This document shows positions 1 through 8,331 of a DNA stretch of 13,280 bases, piece after piece (within the stretch, counting starts at the first letter, position 1; each line of letters begins with the position of its first letter). The position numbers were made by a program, and so were the translations under genes. The notes below the pieces were generated by a model. That model was not told the DNA's origin. It did not search any database and saw only the letters and a list, made by a program, of their open reading frames with translations. The stretch is from Planctomycetota bacterium (GTDB taxonomy: Bacteria; Planctomycetota; Planctomycetia; Isosphaerales; Isosphaeraceae), in the NCBI GenBank assembly GCA_021818605.1, contig JAKAUH010000178.1, positions 1 through 13,280 on the forward strand, written 5' to 3'.

Positions 1-399
1 GCCGGCCTGCGGGGTGAGACAGTCGTCTCGATTTGGCGCGGGTCTGTTCGGCGATGGTCTCCAATCCCGCCGGGAAACGCGACCAAAAGGTCGAGACTGC
101 TCGCCGGACACCACCACGAATCGCTCCTTCGGGGCAAGGATCGATGCGGAAGCGCCGGCCTCGATCGAGGTGGGTTCAGCAGCGAGTCGTGTCGGAAGGT
201 CTCCCGCGCAAACGCCGGCCAGCGAAAGCGCAGGAGACCTGCGGTCTGGGTTTGGGACAGGGTCAGGAGATCCCCACCGACCATCTGCCGTTCCGACGAG
301 CCTCAGCCCGGGCCCTTCCCTGGGATCTCCCACGGATATCGTAGACCCAGACCCATGAAGGCCAGGCTCCAACATTCCTCTCGGATAGTGACTCCGCCA
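1..399. other. Region without a convincing gene
   Basis: No gene can be supported here. One plus-strand frame is open from the window edge to 358. Its third codon positions are much less G/C-biased than those of the real genes nearby, and its Ser/Pro/Gly/Arg-rich translation shows no motif. It could at most be the disordered tail of a gene that starts outside the window. I see no tRNA, repeat or promoter. Confidence 0.5.
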
Positions 400-435
400 A
401 CGAAAGCGCCCCGCGCTGGGGCGCGGGGCGTTCGT
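400..435 (-). terminator. Hairpin downstream of the protease gene, probable terminator
   Basis: A ten-base-pair GC stem (407-416 with 421-430) closes a four-base loop. It is extended by five more pairs (400-404 with 431-435) across a two-base bulge. It lies about 70 bases past the minus-strand protease stop. Read on that strand, the stem is followed by CTTTCGTT, a short T-rich run rather than a full U-tract. A terminator is the simplest reading, but the stem is nearly symmetric and could work from either side. Confidence 0.6.
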
Positions 436-505
436 ATGACCTCGGCACGACCGAGTTTCATGCCGGTGGAATCGAAGGCGGCAACGATCGGGTGATTGGT
501 GGAAG

Positions 506-2650
506 TTATTGACCGGCGAGCTTGGCGCGTTCCTGGGCGTCGGCCAGGACCTTCGAGCCGAGATTCAGATAGTCGGTGACGATCCGCATCACCTCGTCGT
601 TGTAGAAGTCGTTCGGCCAGATTTCCCGTTCGATGTACTTCTTCTTCTTGCGATCCCTCTTGGCCTTCTCGTCGGCCGCCTTTTCCTCACCATCCTCGGG
701 GATGTACTCGGAGCGGAACTTGGCCTCGTTGAGCGAGATCAGGTGGCGGGCCTTGCGGGAGACGTACTTCTTGATCTGGTCGTCGAGTTTGCGGAACTTG
801 GGGTCGTCCTTGCGCCGCTGCTCGGATCGCTGATTGAGCGAGGCGACCAGGTCGTCGGGCACGCCGTGATACTGGTCGTGGGGTAGGGCGTCAACCCGCT
901 CAAACTTCACCGCGTTGTCCATCTTGCTTTCACCGAAGTCACGGTGATCGAGGATCGACGGGATGTGGATGTGCGGCTTCACGCCGTTGATCTGGGTGCT
1001 GTCGCCGTTGGCGCGGAAGAACTGCTGGATGGTGAGCTTCAGTGCGCCGCGTTTCGGCTCCTCCTTGGCGAAGAAGTGGCGGCGGGAATGATCCTGGATC
1101 GGCACGATGCTCTGGACGGTGCCCTTGCCGAAGGTGCTGGCGTCGCCGATGATGAGCCCACGGCCGTAGTCCTTGATCACGCCGGCGAAGATTTCCGACG
1201 CGCTGGCACTGGCCTTGTTGATCAGGACGACGAGCGGACCGTTCCAGGCCATCCCCTCGTCCTCATCAGCCAGGGGCTTCACGCCGAGGACCTCCTTGAC
1301 CTGGACGACCGGGCCGGTGTCGATGAACAGCCCGGAGAGGGTTTTGGCCTCCTCGAGAAGGCCGCCGCCATTGTCGCGAAGATCCATCACGACCGCCTCG
1401 ACGCCCGCCTTGCGGAAGCTCTCGAGGATCTTGCGGCAATCGGAGGTGGCGCTGACCGCATCCTGCTCGCCGCGGAGCATGGCCATGGTGTCGCCGTAGA
1501 AGGTCGGAAGGCTGATGATGCCGATCTTGTAGGACTTGCCGGACGTGTCCTTGGCCTCGAGAATCTTGCCCTTGGCGTGCTGCTCCTTGAGCTCGATTCG
1601 CTCGCGGGTCAGCTCGTAGATCTTCCGCTCCTTGCTCCCCTCGGGCTGGACGATCAGGCGGACCTTGGTGCCGCGTGGACCGCGGATGTAGCGGACGACG
1701 TCGCTGAGCTTCTTCTCGACGAGGTCGATCTCCTCGCCGTTCTCCTTCTGGATGCCGATGATCTTGTCTTCGGGCTGGAGCCGGCCATCCTTGTCCGCCG
1801 CCATGCCGGGCACGACTTCCTGGACAACAGCATAGCCGTCCTCAGACCGCAACGAGGCGCCGATGCCCTCGAGTTGAAGGTGCAGCGACTGGTTGAGCAG
1901 GTCCTCGAGATCCTTCTGATTGAGGTAGGCGGAGTGGGGGTCGAAGGTCTCGGTCAGACTGCTCAGGTAGTAGCTGAGCAGGTCGCCCGAATCGAACTGG
2001 TGGAACATCCGGTTCAGATCGCGATAGCGGATCGTCAGCTTCCGGATGGCCTCGGCCTCGGTCTGGTCCCCGACGACCTTCGTGAAGAGGAGGTCGAGCT
2101 TGACCTTCTTGCGCAGGCGAGCGTCGGCCTCGGCGCGATCCGCGGGGAAATCCGTATGGTCGAAGTCGTCGTTGAACGACTCATCGACCTTGAAGTCGAA
2201 TTTCTGCTTGAGCAGTTCGATTTCGGTGTGGAATCGCTCGTCGTTCCGCTCGAGGAAGCGGGCGAAGACCTTCTTGGCGAAGTCGACGTTACCCTTGCGG
2301 ATCTGGTCGTCGAGCGTCGGGGCTTCCTTGCGGAAGTCGGCCACGTCCGACTTGAGGAAGTTGTACTTCTGGGGATCCAGCTTCTTGATGTAATTGTCGA
2401 ACCACTTGACCGCGATCGCATCATCGATCCGCGGATGGGCCATGTGGTTCTTCTCGACCAGGTCGACCACTTCCCGCGCGATCTCCTGTTCCTCGGGCTG
2501 TGGCGCAGGGGCCTGCGCACCGACAACGGCCATCAAGGCCAGGACCGCGATGAGCACCAGCGGACGGAAGGCTATCCGAGGCATGGGCTTAGGTTCCTGA
2601 TCGGGGGGCGACTTGCGATCAGCCAAAACGACCGACTCCATCAGATTCAT
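506..2650 (-). CDS. prc: S41-family tail-specific (C-terminal processing) protease
   Basis: Prc/Tsp-type periplasmic serine protease that would degrade or trim exported proteins from their C-termini. The 714 residues follow the family order: a hydrophobic leader at about 25-45, an N-terminal helical domain (about 50-250), a PDZ domain (about 256-345), the S41 catalytic core (about 370-565) and a Lys/Glu-rich C-terminal domain. The core contains SASASEIF at 481-488 and FGKGTVQ at 507-513. By comparison with E. coli Tsp, Ser483 and Lys509 are the catalytic dyad. DLRDNGGG at 423-430 is also typical. Length is close to the E. coli enzyme. Met23 (codon at 2582-2584) is a good alternative start: it gives a compact signal peptide beginning MPRIAFRP, with AGGA about ten bases upstream, whereas Met1 has only a weak ribosome site. 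A basic stretch at 662-671 (KAKRDRKKKK) is unusually charged. The gene stands alone, divergent from the small plus-strand gene. The family call is very secure. Confidence 0.95.
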   Translation of the reverse strand: MNLMESVVLADRKSPPDQEPKPMPRIAFRPLVLIAVLALMAVVGAQAPAPQPEEQEIAREVVDLVEKNHMAHPRIDDAIAVKWFDNYIKKLDPQKYNFLKSDVADFRKEAPTLDDQIRKGNVDFAKKVFARFLERNDERFHTEIELLKQKFDFKVDESFNDDFDHTDFPADRAEADARLRKKVKLDLLFTKVVGDQTEAEAIRKLTIRYRDLNRMFHQFDSGDLLSYYLSSLTETFDPHSAYLNQKDLEDLLNQSLHLQLEGIGASLRSEDGYAVVQEVVPGMAADKDGRLQPEDKIIGIQKENGEEIDLVEKKLSDVVRYIRGPRGTKVRLIVQPEGSKERKIYELTRERIELKEQHAKGKILEAKDTSGKSYKIGIISLPTFYGDTMAMLRGEQDAVSATSDCRKILESFRKAGVEAVVMDLRDNGGGLLEEAKTLSGLFIDTGPVVQVKEVLGVKPLADEDEGMAWNGPLVVLINKASASASEIFAGVIKDYGRGLIIGDASTFGKGTVQSIVPIQDHSRRHFFAKEEPKRGALKLTIQQFFRANGDSTQINGVKPHIHIPSILDHRDFGESKMDNAVKFERVDALPHDQYHGVPDDLVASLNQRSEQRRKDDPKFRKLDDQIKKYVSRKARHLISLNEAKFRSEYIPEDGEEKAADEKAKRDRKKKKYIEREIWPNDFYNDEVMRIVTDYLNLGSKVLADAQERAKLAGQ

Positions 2651-2978
2651 CCTAACCCGTTAGTCTGCCGCGGACAAGTGCAGCCCCGGCCGGTGGCGAC
2701 GGGGCGGTGGGCTCGTGGGCGGCTCCAACGTGACCGCGGTGGTGGAGGTCCGGCCTCCGAGCGCTCATCTTGGGGGTTTGCGACCATGAATCTGACGACT
2801 GGGGCCAGGGGAGGCCCGACCTCCTTAGACTTCGGCCGGAATTGCTCAATCAGTCCAGCCGGAATGCGATCCGCTTTTCGCGAGGAGGAGCTCAAGTCAT
2901 CGCGGCCCGGTGCCGATCCTGAATCAAGAGGCCTTTTGAAGCCGCACACCGAACGAAGCATCAGCCCCATGAGCCATC
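2651..2978. other. Divergent intergenic region, no gene recognised
   Basis: This 328-base spacer separates the protease gene (minus) from the small membrane-protein gene (plus), so both promoters should lie here. I found no convincing -35/-10 pair on either strand. Two short inverted repeats are visible: GGAGG/CCTCC around 2744-2758, and a similar GGAGG/CCTCC pair around 2810-2825. A strong purine-rich stretch at about 2880-2890 (GAGGAGGAG) has no start codon at a suitable distance. Short minus-strand frames here have Arg/Pro-rich translations and are not supported. Confidence 0.4.
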
Positions 2979-3299
2979 ATGAACCGTCAGGCCGTGCCGA
3001 GCATCTTCCTGAGCATCGCCACCGTGTGCTTCTTCGCCGTGATCCTGTACCAGCGGGATCCCCAGGGGCGACGGACGGCCGCTGGCGAACGTGCCACCTC
3101 GGGCGCTACCCCTCCAGCCGAGGAGGCGACAGCCGTCCCGAGACCGGCGGGTGGTCCCGCCCTCGCGCCGAATCGCCCCGCCACCGCGGTCATGCCGCGC
3201 ACCGAGGTTACCGAGGGACCAGCACCCGGTTCGGATCCGAAGGTCCTCGCGACGACTTCCCCGGGAACCCGTGAGCTCCCGGTCAGCCGGGGGCGTTGA
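2979..3299 (+). CDS. Small membrane-anchored Pro/Ala-rich protein, function unknown
   Basis: I do not recognise this 106-residue protein. Residues 1-7 are polar, followed by one hydrophobic segment at about 8-24 (SIFLSIATVCFFAVILY). The rest is low-complexity, rich in Pro, Ala, Gly and Thr, and looks disordered. This suggests a signal anchor or uncleaved signal peptide with an extracytoplasmic tail. Third codon positions are strongly G/C, especially over the first 30 codons, matching the neighbouring genes and arguing that it is real. No good ribosome-binding site precedes the ATG. It converges on the P-loop NTPase gene with only 33 bases between the stops. It could be a degenerate or truncated member of a longer envelope-protein family, since no folded domain remains after the anchor. 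Confidence 0.6.
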   Translation: MNRQAVPSIFLSIATVCFFAVILYQRDPQGRRTAAGERATSGATPPAEEATAVPRPAGGPALAPNRPATAVMPRTEVTEGPAPGSDPKVLATTSPGTRELPVSRGR

Positions 3300-3332
3300 A
3301 TCCTCCGGCGCACCGGGCCCGACGGCGTTTCC

Positions 3333-4355
3333 TCACAGGGCGCCGCGGAAGTAGATGATGTCGCCGTCCTTGACCACGTAGTCCTTCCCCTCGAGCCGCT
3401 GAAGGTTACGGGCCCTGGCTTCCTTCACGGACCCGGCGCGCTCGAGGTCGTCGAAGGCGGTGACCTCCGCGCGGATGAAGCCCCTGGCGAGGTCTGTGTG
3501 GATCTTGCCGGCGGCCTCGACGGCGCTAGCACCGCGCTCGAGGTTCCAGCCGCGGACCTCGGGCTCGCCGGCCGTGAAGAACGTGATGATGCCCACGGCG
3601 TCGTACGCCGCCCGGATGATCCGGTCGCGGCCCAGCTCGGTGATCCCGAGGTCGGCCATGAAGGCGGCACGTTCCTCGACGTCGAGTTGAGTGAGCTCCA
3701 GCTCGAGCTTGGCGTCGATCGAAAGGGCATCGGGGGCGAGTTGCCTGAGCGACTCGGGCACGCCCCGATCCTGCGGTCCGTTCAGCACGGTGACCTCGGG
3801 CTTGTCGGTCAAGAGCCCGAAGGAACGGACCGGCTTCTTCTCCTCGTCCGACAGGCCCAGGGTCGCGACGGTCTTCCCCTGCTCGAGCGTTGCCTGGATG
3901 ACCTTGACCAGCTCGAGCTCCTTGACCTGGGCCTCGCGATCGGGTCGAGGCTTCTTGACGCTGGCCTCGAGGCGCTCGGCCCGGTTGGTCACGACGCCGA
4001 GATCGGCGAAGAGCATTTCCTCGCGGAAGCTTCCCAGTTCCGAGGCGGGATCGGCGCCGGCGAAGCCGTTGAGGACGATCAGGAGTGCATCCCCCTCGCG
4101 GATCAGGGCCAGGCGCTGCGGGTTATCGGCGTGGGAGCCCGCCATCAGGCCGGGTGTGTCGAGGAACTCGACCGTGGCGGGGGTGACCTTCCTGGGCCGA
4201 TGCATGTCCGCCAGATAGGCCAGCCGAGGGTCGGAGAGGGTGGCGATGCCAACCTGTCCCGAATGGATCTTGCTGGGGTCCGGCCGGGCACCGGTCAGGA
4301 GCTCGAATAACGTGCTCTTGCCACTTCCGGCGAACCCGACGATTCCGACTCGCAT
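3333..4355 (-). CDS. YchF/Ola1-like P-loop NTPase with C-terminal TGS/DUF933 domain, divergent paralogue
   Basis: A 340-residue relative of the YchF/Ola1 branch of Obg-type NTPases (E. coli YchF has 363). It has a P-loop GFAGSGKS (7-14), a G3-type DTPGL (66-70), a helical insertion (about 110-165) and a highly conserved C-terminal part: TELGRDRIIRAAYD (239-252) and FFTAGEPEVRGW (259-270), then AGKIHTDLARGFIRAEV (282-298) and EGKDYVVKDGDIIYF (322-336). These last blocks align closely with the YchF C-terminus, which carries a TGS-like domain. The N-terminal half is altered. The YchF P-loop usually reads GxPNVGKS. The switch I consensus with its Thr is not visible. The loop after G3 is shortened. 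The NxxE nucleotide-specificity motif appears as NGPQ (192-195). It may therefore bind nucleotide differently from ribosome-associated YchF. GGAG sits seven bases before the ATG. It lies 149 bases downstream of the transglutaminase gene on the same strand, and co-transcription is possible but unproven. Confidence 0.88.
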   Translation of the reverse strand: MRVGIVGFAGSGKSTLFELLTGARPDPSKIHSGQVGIATLSDPRLAYLADMHRPRKVTPATVEFLDTPGLMAGSHADNPQRLALIREGDALLIVLNGFAGADPASELGSFREEMLFADLGVVTNRAERLEASVKKPRPDREAQVKELELVKVIQATLEQGKTVATLGLSDEEKKPVRSFGLLTDKPEVTVLNGPQDRGVPESLRQLAPDALSIDAKLELELTQLDVEERAAFMADLGITELGRDRIIRAAYDAVGIITFFTAGEPEVRGWNLERGASAVEAAGKIHTDLARGFIRAEVTAFDDLERAGSVKEARARNLQRLEGKDYVVKDGDIIYFRGAL

Positions 4356-4412
4356 TCTTTCACTCCGATCCGATCAGGACGTCACGGGCCATACGATGGG
4401 CGGGAAGACGCC

Positions 4413-4433
4413 CGGCCCGGTGACGCCGGGCCG
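4413..4433. other. GC hairpin between the transglutaminase and YchF-like genes
   Basis: A perfect eight-base-pair inverted repeat, CGGCCCGG (4413-4420) with CCGGGCCG (4426-4433), closes a five-base loop. It lies in the 149-base gap after the minus-strand transglutaminase stop and before the YchF-like start. No T-run follows on either strand. It may be an attenuating or 3'-end-stabilising hairpin, or a by-product of the very GC-rich spacer. Confidence 0.35.
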
Positions 4434-4504
4434 ATGGCGGCGGCGACCGCGCCGGACGACGGCGGGCGATCTCCGCCGGCCGGCTCGCTCGGCTCGCGCG
4501 CTGT

Positions 4505-6754
4505 TTACCTTTTCTGGGGAAGGCTGGCCTCGAGTGAGTCGAGCCGTGCATCGAGTTCTTGCAGCGACTCCGTCTCGAGATCGAGGTGGCCGAAGCGGAC
4601 CCGATAAAACGCCTCGACGACCTCTCTGGGGACGTCCACCACCGCGAGTGTTCCCTCGCCCTGCGCGGCGAGGGCCCGGGCCGCGCGGACGGCGAACTCG
4701 CCCTGGGTTTCGGTTGGGGTCCGGTGGAGGTCGAGTCGCGACAGGAGCTGCGCCATTCTTCGATAGAAGAGGATTCCCGCGGTCAGCGACAGCGATTCGA
4801 CCCCAGGCCCACGCAGCCAACGGCTCAGGCGAGTCCAGAGGTGGGTCGCGGCGTGGACGACGCCCGCCAGCAGCGTCAGGATGATGAACGAGACGAAGAA
4901 GCCGCGGATGCTGATGAATGAGCTGATATCCTCGAACCGGAACAGGACGGCGAGACCGCGGCGCAACAGGGCGCCGAGCTCGATGTACTTCTCCTTGGCC
5001 CAGTTGATCATCTGCTGCATGGGGGCATACAGCAGGCGATTCTGGCGATCGCCGTCGTAGCCGATCACGTAAAACACCCAGATGTGGCGGACGAGGTCGG
5101 TGATGGTCCGGAAACGGCCCGCGAGCCCGCCGACCTTCGCGACGGATTCCTCACGCTCCTCGCCGGGAGTCGGGTCGAGCGTCAGCCAGATGGGAGCGTT
5201 CTCCGGCCCGAGCCCGATGAAGGCCTCGACCCAGCTATGGGCGTGCTTTTGCCGCACGTTCATCGTCTGGGTGATTCCGTTCCAGTCGCCACCCTTGAAG
5301 CCGTTGACGACGCGGGTCGGGATCTCGATCGACCGGAGCAAAAGCGCAAGCGCGCTGGCGAAATACTCGCAATGACCTTCCTTCTGATTGACGAGGAAAT
5401 CGACCACAGGGTCGAGGGAGGGATCCTCGACCTCCATCCGTAACGAGTACTTGAATTGGTGCGTGTCGCGCAGGTACGACTCGAGGGCGCGGGCGCGGGC
5501 CTCGGTCCCGGCGCGGCCTTTCTCGTGGATGGCGGCGACGACGTGCTCGGCGATCGGTTGCAGCCTCGCCTTGAGCGAGTTCGGGATGTCGAGCAGGTAA
5601 TCGCTACGGAACAGGTCGGGCGGGAGTTCGCCGGTCTGCAAGCCGTTCGGGTCGGGGTCGGACAGGATCTCGTAGTCGTACGGGCCGGGGCGCTGGTCGC
5701 TCCGCTGGAGCGTACCGTCGACCGGGTTGAGGATGGGCGGCAGCCGGTGGATGGCGCTGGTGGACCGGATCGGCCGGATGGCGAAGACCGTTGGCGAGTC
5801 GTTCGCCTCGAGCTTGATCTTCTGCCGGATGAGCCTGGGCGAAAGATTGCGGTTCGAGAATCCGACGTACTGCTGCGAGGAATTCCTCGACTGGCGACGC
5901 CAGCGTCCCGACTCGTAGCGGAGCATGGTGACGCCGCGCCAGAGGGGCTCGCCAGGCGGAGGGATCGTTTTGCCTTCCATGTCGGTGAATTCGACGGTCA
6001 TCACGACCGTCTCATCCTCGAGGATCTCGCCGAACTGGCCCAGCGAGACTTCCTCGTCGAAGCCGGTCAGGTGCCGGGCCTGCTGGGCCCTCGACTGCAA
6101 CCGGGTCGCGCCTGCCTGCCGGGGAAGGGTCAGGAAGATCAGGCCGCCGAGAGTCAGGGTCGTGACCAGCACCCGGGCTGTGGACAGCGCATAGGGGAGG
6201 TCGAGGAGGCCGGCATACGGGTCCCTCACGGCCGGCCGTAGCACCCAGGGCCCGGCGCCGGAGGTGGTGGGCTCGAACCGGGCGGCCTCGCGCTGGAGGA
6301 AGAACTGCCCGAGCACCCAGATCGCCAGCATCGCCCAGGCGAAAAGCCAGAGCCCGATCCGGTCGCTCTGGCTGACGACGGCGCCGATTAGCACCTGCAC
6401 GAGCCCGAGGAGGAAAAGGAACCAGTCGTCCTTCGCGGTCTTCGGCTGGAAGTACATGATCAACTGCAGGTAGACGAGCCAGTGGCCGAGGGCCCGGATC
6501 AACTGGTCCTCGTCGAATCGATACTCGAAATACAGCAGGACGATGGTTAGCGCGGCCAGGAAATTGGCGACGGGCCGCGACAGCGCCAGGCGCCGGCGGC
6601 GATCGACGGTGAGGAATGCGACGAGTCCGGCGAGGGCGACGAATGTGGGATACATCCGGAAGAAGGGCGCCTCGCTGCTGTCGCCGCTGAGTGCCGCGGT
6701 CGCCACGGTGAGCATCAGGTAGAAGCTGCCGCGATAGATGGAGTAGCTGTTCAC
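4505..6754 (-). CDS. TgpA-like membrane transglutaminase (DUF3488-transglutaminase-DUF4129)
   Basis: A 749-residue inner-membrane protein with a papain-like transglutaminase domain. The N-terminal part (about 10-210) has six or so hydrophobic segments, as in the TgpA N-terminal (DUF3488) domain. Residues about 230-560 form the extracytoplasmic region. The catalytic triad is visible as Cys462 (EGHCEYFASALALLLRS, 459-475), His506 (HAHSWVEAF, 504-512) and Asp527 (WLTLDPTPGE, 523-532). One further membrane segment at about 618-637 leads to a cytoplasmic DUF4129-like tail (about 660-725, FYRRMAQLL and FYRVRFGHL). Length and order match the family. In Pseudomonas TgpA is required for growth, but its substrate is unknown, so the reaction here is inferred from the fold. 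The start is GTG at 6752-6754 and overlaps the DUF58 stop by four bases (GTGA), indicating translational coupling within the MoxR-DUF58-TgpA cluster. Confidence 0.93.
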   Translation of the reverse strand: MNSYSIYRGSFYLMLTVATAALSGDSSEAPFFRMYPTFVALAGLVAFLTVDRRRRLALSRPVANFLAALTIVLLYFEYRFDEDQLIRALGHWLVYLQLIMYFQPKTAKDDWFLFLLGLVQVLIGAVVSQSDRIGLWLFAWAMLAIWVLGQFFLQREAARFEPTTSGAGPWVLRPAVRDPYAGLLDLPYALSTARVLVTTLTLGGLIFLTLPRQAGATRLQSRAQQARHLTGFDEEVSLGQFGEILEDETVVMTVEFTDMEGKTIPPPGEPLWRGVTMLRYESGRWRRQSRNSSQQYVGFSNRNLSPRLIRQKIKLEANDSPTVFAIRPIRSTSAIHRLPPILNPVDGTLQRSDQRPGPYDYEILSDPDPNGLQTGELPPDLFRSDYLLDIPNSLKARLQPIAEHVVAAIHEKGRAGTEARARALESYLRDTHQFKYSLRMEVEDPSLDPVVDFLVNQKEGHCEYFASALALLLRSIEIPTRVVNGFKGGDWNGITQTMNVRQKHAHSWVEAFIGLGPENAPIWLTLDPTPGEEREESVAKVGGLAGRFRTITDLVRHIWVFYVIGYDGDRQNRLLYAPMQQMINWAKEKYIELGALLRRGLAVLFRFEDISSFISIRGFFVSFIILTLLAGVVHAATHLWTRLSRWLRGPGVESLSLTAGILFYRRMAQLLSRLDLHRTPTETQGEFAVRAARALAAQGEGTLAVVDVPREVVEAFYRVRFGHLDLETESLQELDARLDSLEASLPQKR

Positions 6755-8181
6755 AGTCCGTCGCCTCCTCGATCGATCCCATCTGGGATGGGCTCGTCCG
6801 GCCGGCCGTTTCCGTCGCTGGGCGGGGCCGACTCGTGATGATGTTCCTCGTAGATCGATCGTCGTTCCTGGATGGCGCTGGAAAGGCGATGCTGGAGGAG
6901 ATTCCGGGTCGTGTTCTCGGCGGTCTGGAACAGCGGAATCAAATCGCCCTGCGCCGCGTTGAGCAGCGAGATGCGCCCCGAGATTCCCCGGGTGGCGGCG
7001 CCCGTCAATCGCCGGGATCTCTCGGCCTCCTCGAGGAGGTTCAGCGGCCGGGTCGAGACGACAATGATGATGGCCTCGCGCAGGACGGCCGGGGGCAGCG
7101 CGTCGAGCAGCTCGGCGAGGTTGCCCTCGCTGGTGGAGCGGAGCATGGCGAGTTGTTCGAGCAGTTCATGCAGCAGCTTCACGGAAGCCGGGCCATGACG
7201 TGCGCCAGGAGTCGGGCCCGTCCAGCCCAGCAGCAGCCGACGGCCCTGGTGCCGGCAGGTGTCCAGGCAGACGGTGGCGGCGAAGGAGATGGCCTGCTCG
7301 ACCGCCTCCCGCTGCTCGGGCGTTGCCTTGGTGCGCGGGAGCCAGGGATCGACAAGGATCGCGAGGTCCTGTTCGTTCTGCTGCTCGAACTCCTTGACCA
7401 TCAGCTCACCGCGCCGGGCCGACGTCCGCCAGTGGATCCACCTCGGGCTATCGCCCGACCGGTAATCGCGCAGTCCGTGGTACTCCATCTGCTGCGCTGA
7501 GCGGTCGTGGCGCTGCCCTCGCCGGTTCTCGGTCGACTGCCGCTGGATGAGGAACCACCGCCGGGTGAGCTGACCGATCCGGGGGTAAACCACGATCTGG
7601 TCTCCCAGCGAGACCGTGACGCGGTGCTCGACGATGCCGAAGGGAGAGCGCGTGCCAATGTCCAGGTCGCGGAACCGGTAGCGCCCGCGCTGCGGGCTCA
7701 CGCATTGCCATTGCAGCCGGCGGCGATCGCGGCCGGGCACCCGGGGAAAGAAGACGCGCGGCATCAGGACAGTCGAGCCCGGTACGGTCCGATCGACGGG
7801 CGTCAGCGAGTCCTCCACGAAAAGCGCGAGCGCCACGTACCAGCGACGGCCGTTCTCGAGGACATAGTCCAGAACCAGGGGGTCGCCGCTAAAAACGTAG
7901 GCTGGAACCCGGCGCACCACCGTGAGCCGGCGAAGCATCGGCCGTCCGCCGAAGATCGAGGCCAGAAACGGCCCCGCCGCGAGCGTGAAGACCAGGAGAA
8001 TCAGGTTGACTTGCTGAATCAGGCCCGCGAATAGCAACGCCAGGCTGAGGATGAAATAAAAGAATCCCTCGCGGGTGAGGATCGAGCGCTCCGCGGGCCC
8101 GAGCGCGCCGAGTACGCCCCGGGCGATCCGCCGGATCCGGCCCCGCCGACGGCGTCCCGGGGTCCTCTCATTGGCGCTCAT
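6751..8181 (-). CDS. DUF58 protein of the MoxR-associated cluster
   Basis: A 476-residue membrane-anchored protein of the DUF58 family. After a basic, Arg-rich cytoplasmic N-terminus there are two hydrophobic segments at about 40-56 and 58-76. A beta-rich stretch follows, then the DUF58 signature at 236-266 (HGLRDYRSGDSPRWIHWRTS and the following ARRGELMVKEFE). This matches the family pattern LRxYxxGDxxRxIxWxxSAR. The C-terminal half resembles a von Willebrand A fold. At the strand where the metal-site motif DxSxS is expected, the sequence reads ILVDPWLPR (275-283), so the site looks degenerate. Family members are usually encoded beside MoxR ATPases and are thought to be their partners. The acidic, His-containing C-terminus (446-476) looks disordered. 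AGGAG lies nine bases before the ATG. The stop overlaps the transglutaminase start by four bases. Confidence 0.93.
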   Translation of the reverse strand: MSANERTPGRRRRGRIRRIARGVLGALGPAERSILTREGFFYFILSLALLFAGLIQQVNLILLVFTLAAGPFLASIFGGRPMLRRLTVVRRVPAYVFSGDPLVLDYVLENGRRWYVALALFVEDSLTPVDRTVPGSTVLMPRVFFPRVPGRDRRRLQWQCVSPQRGRYRFRDLDIGTRSPFGIVEHRVTVSLGDQIVVYPRIGQLTRRWFLIQRQSTENRRGQRHDRSAQQMEYHGLRDYRSGDSPRWIHWRTSARRGELMVKEFEQQNEQDLAILVDPWLPRTKATPEQREAVEQAISFAATVCLDTCRHQGRRLLLGWTGPTPGARHGPASVKLLHELLEQLAMLRSTSEGNLAELLDALPPAVLREAIIIVVSTRPLNLLEEAERSRRLTGAATRGISGRISLLNAAQGDLIPLFQTAENTTRNLLQHRLSSAIQERRSIYEEHHHESAPPSDGNGRPDEPIPDGIDRGGDGL

Positions 8182-8331
8182 CGATGTCCACTCCTAAGCA
8201 AGCAAAGCCGCGGGCCGGCGCACCGACCGACGTGTGCAAAAACGATCACAAACCTGGGCGATCTCGGCACGGCTCGAACCCGCACAACCGACGCCGGCAC
8301 CGGCCATCCGCCGAATCGCCGGCCGCTCGCC

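Noticed and set aside
2..358. An open plus-strand frame reaching the left edge
   Set aside because: Third positions lack the strong G/C preference of the neighbouring genes, and the product has no recognisable motif. A disordered tail of an outside gene cannot be fully excluded.
2647..2788. A short minus-strand frame whose stop overlaps the protease Met1 codon (ATGA)
   Set aside because: The overlap looks like coupling, but the translation is Arg/Pro-rich without motif. The AAGGAGGT sequence upstream is too far from its ATG, and the protease may well start at Met23.
944..3274. A 776-codon open frame on the plus strand
   Set aside because: It is antisense to the S41 protease and also covers part of the small membrane-protein gene. 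Its Leu/Asp/Val-rich translation has no motif, whereas the protease on the other strand has full catalytic motifs. It is a GC-rich mirror frame.
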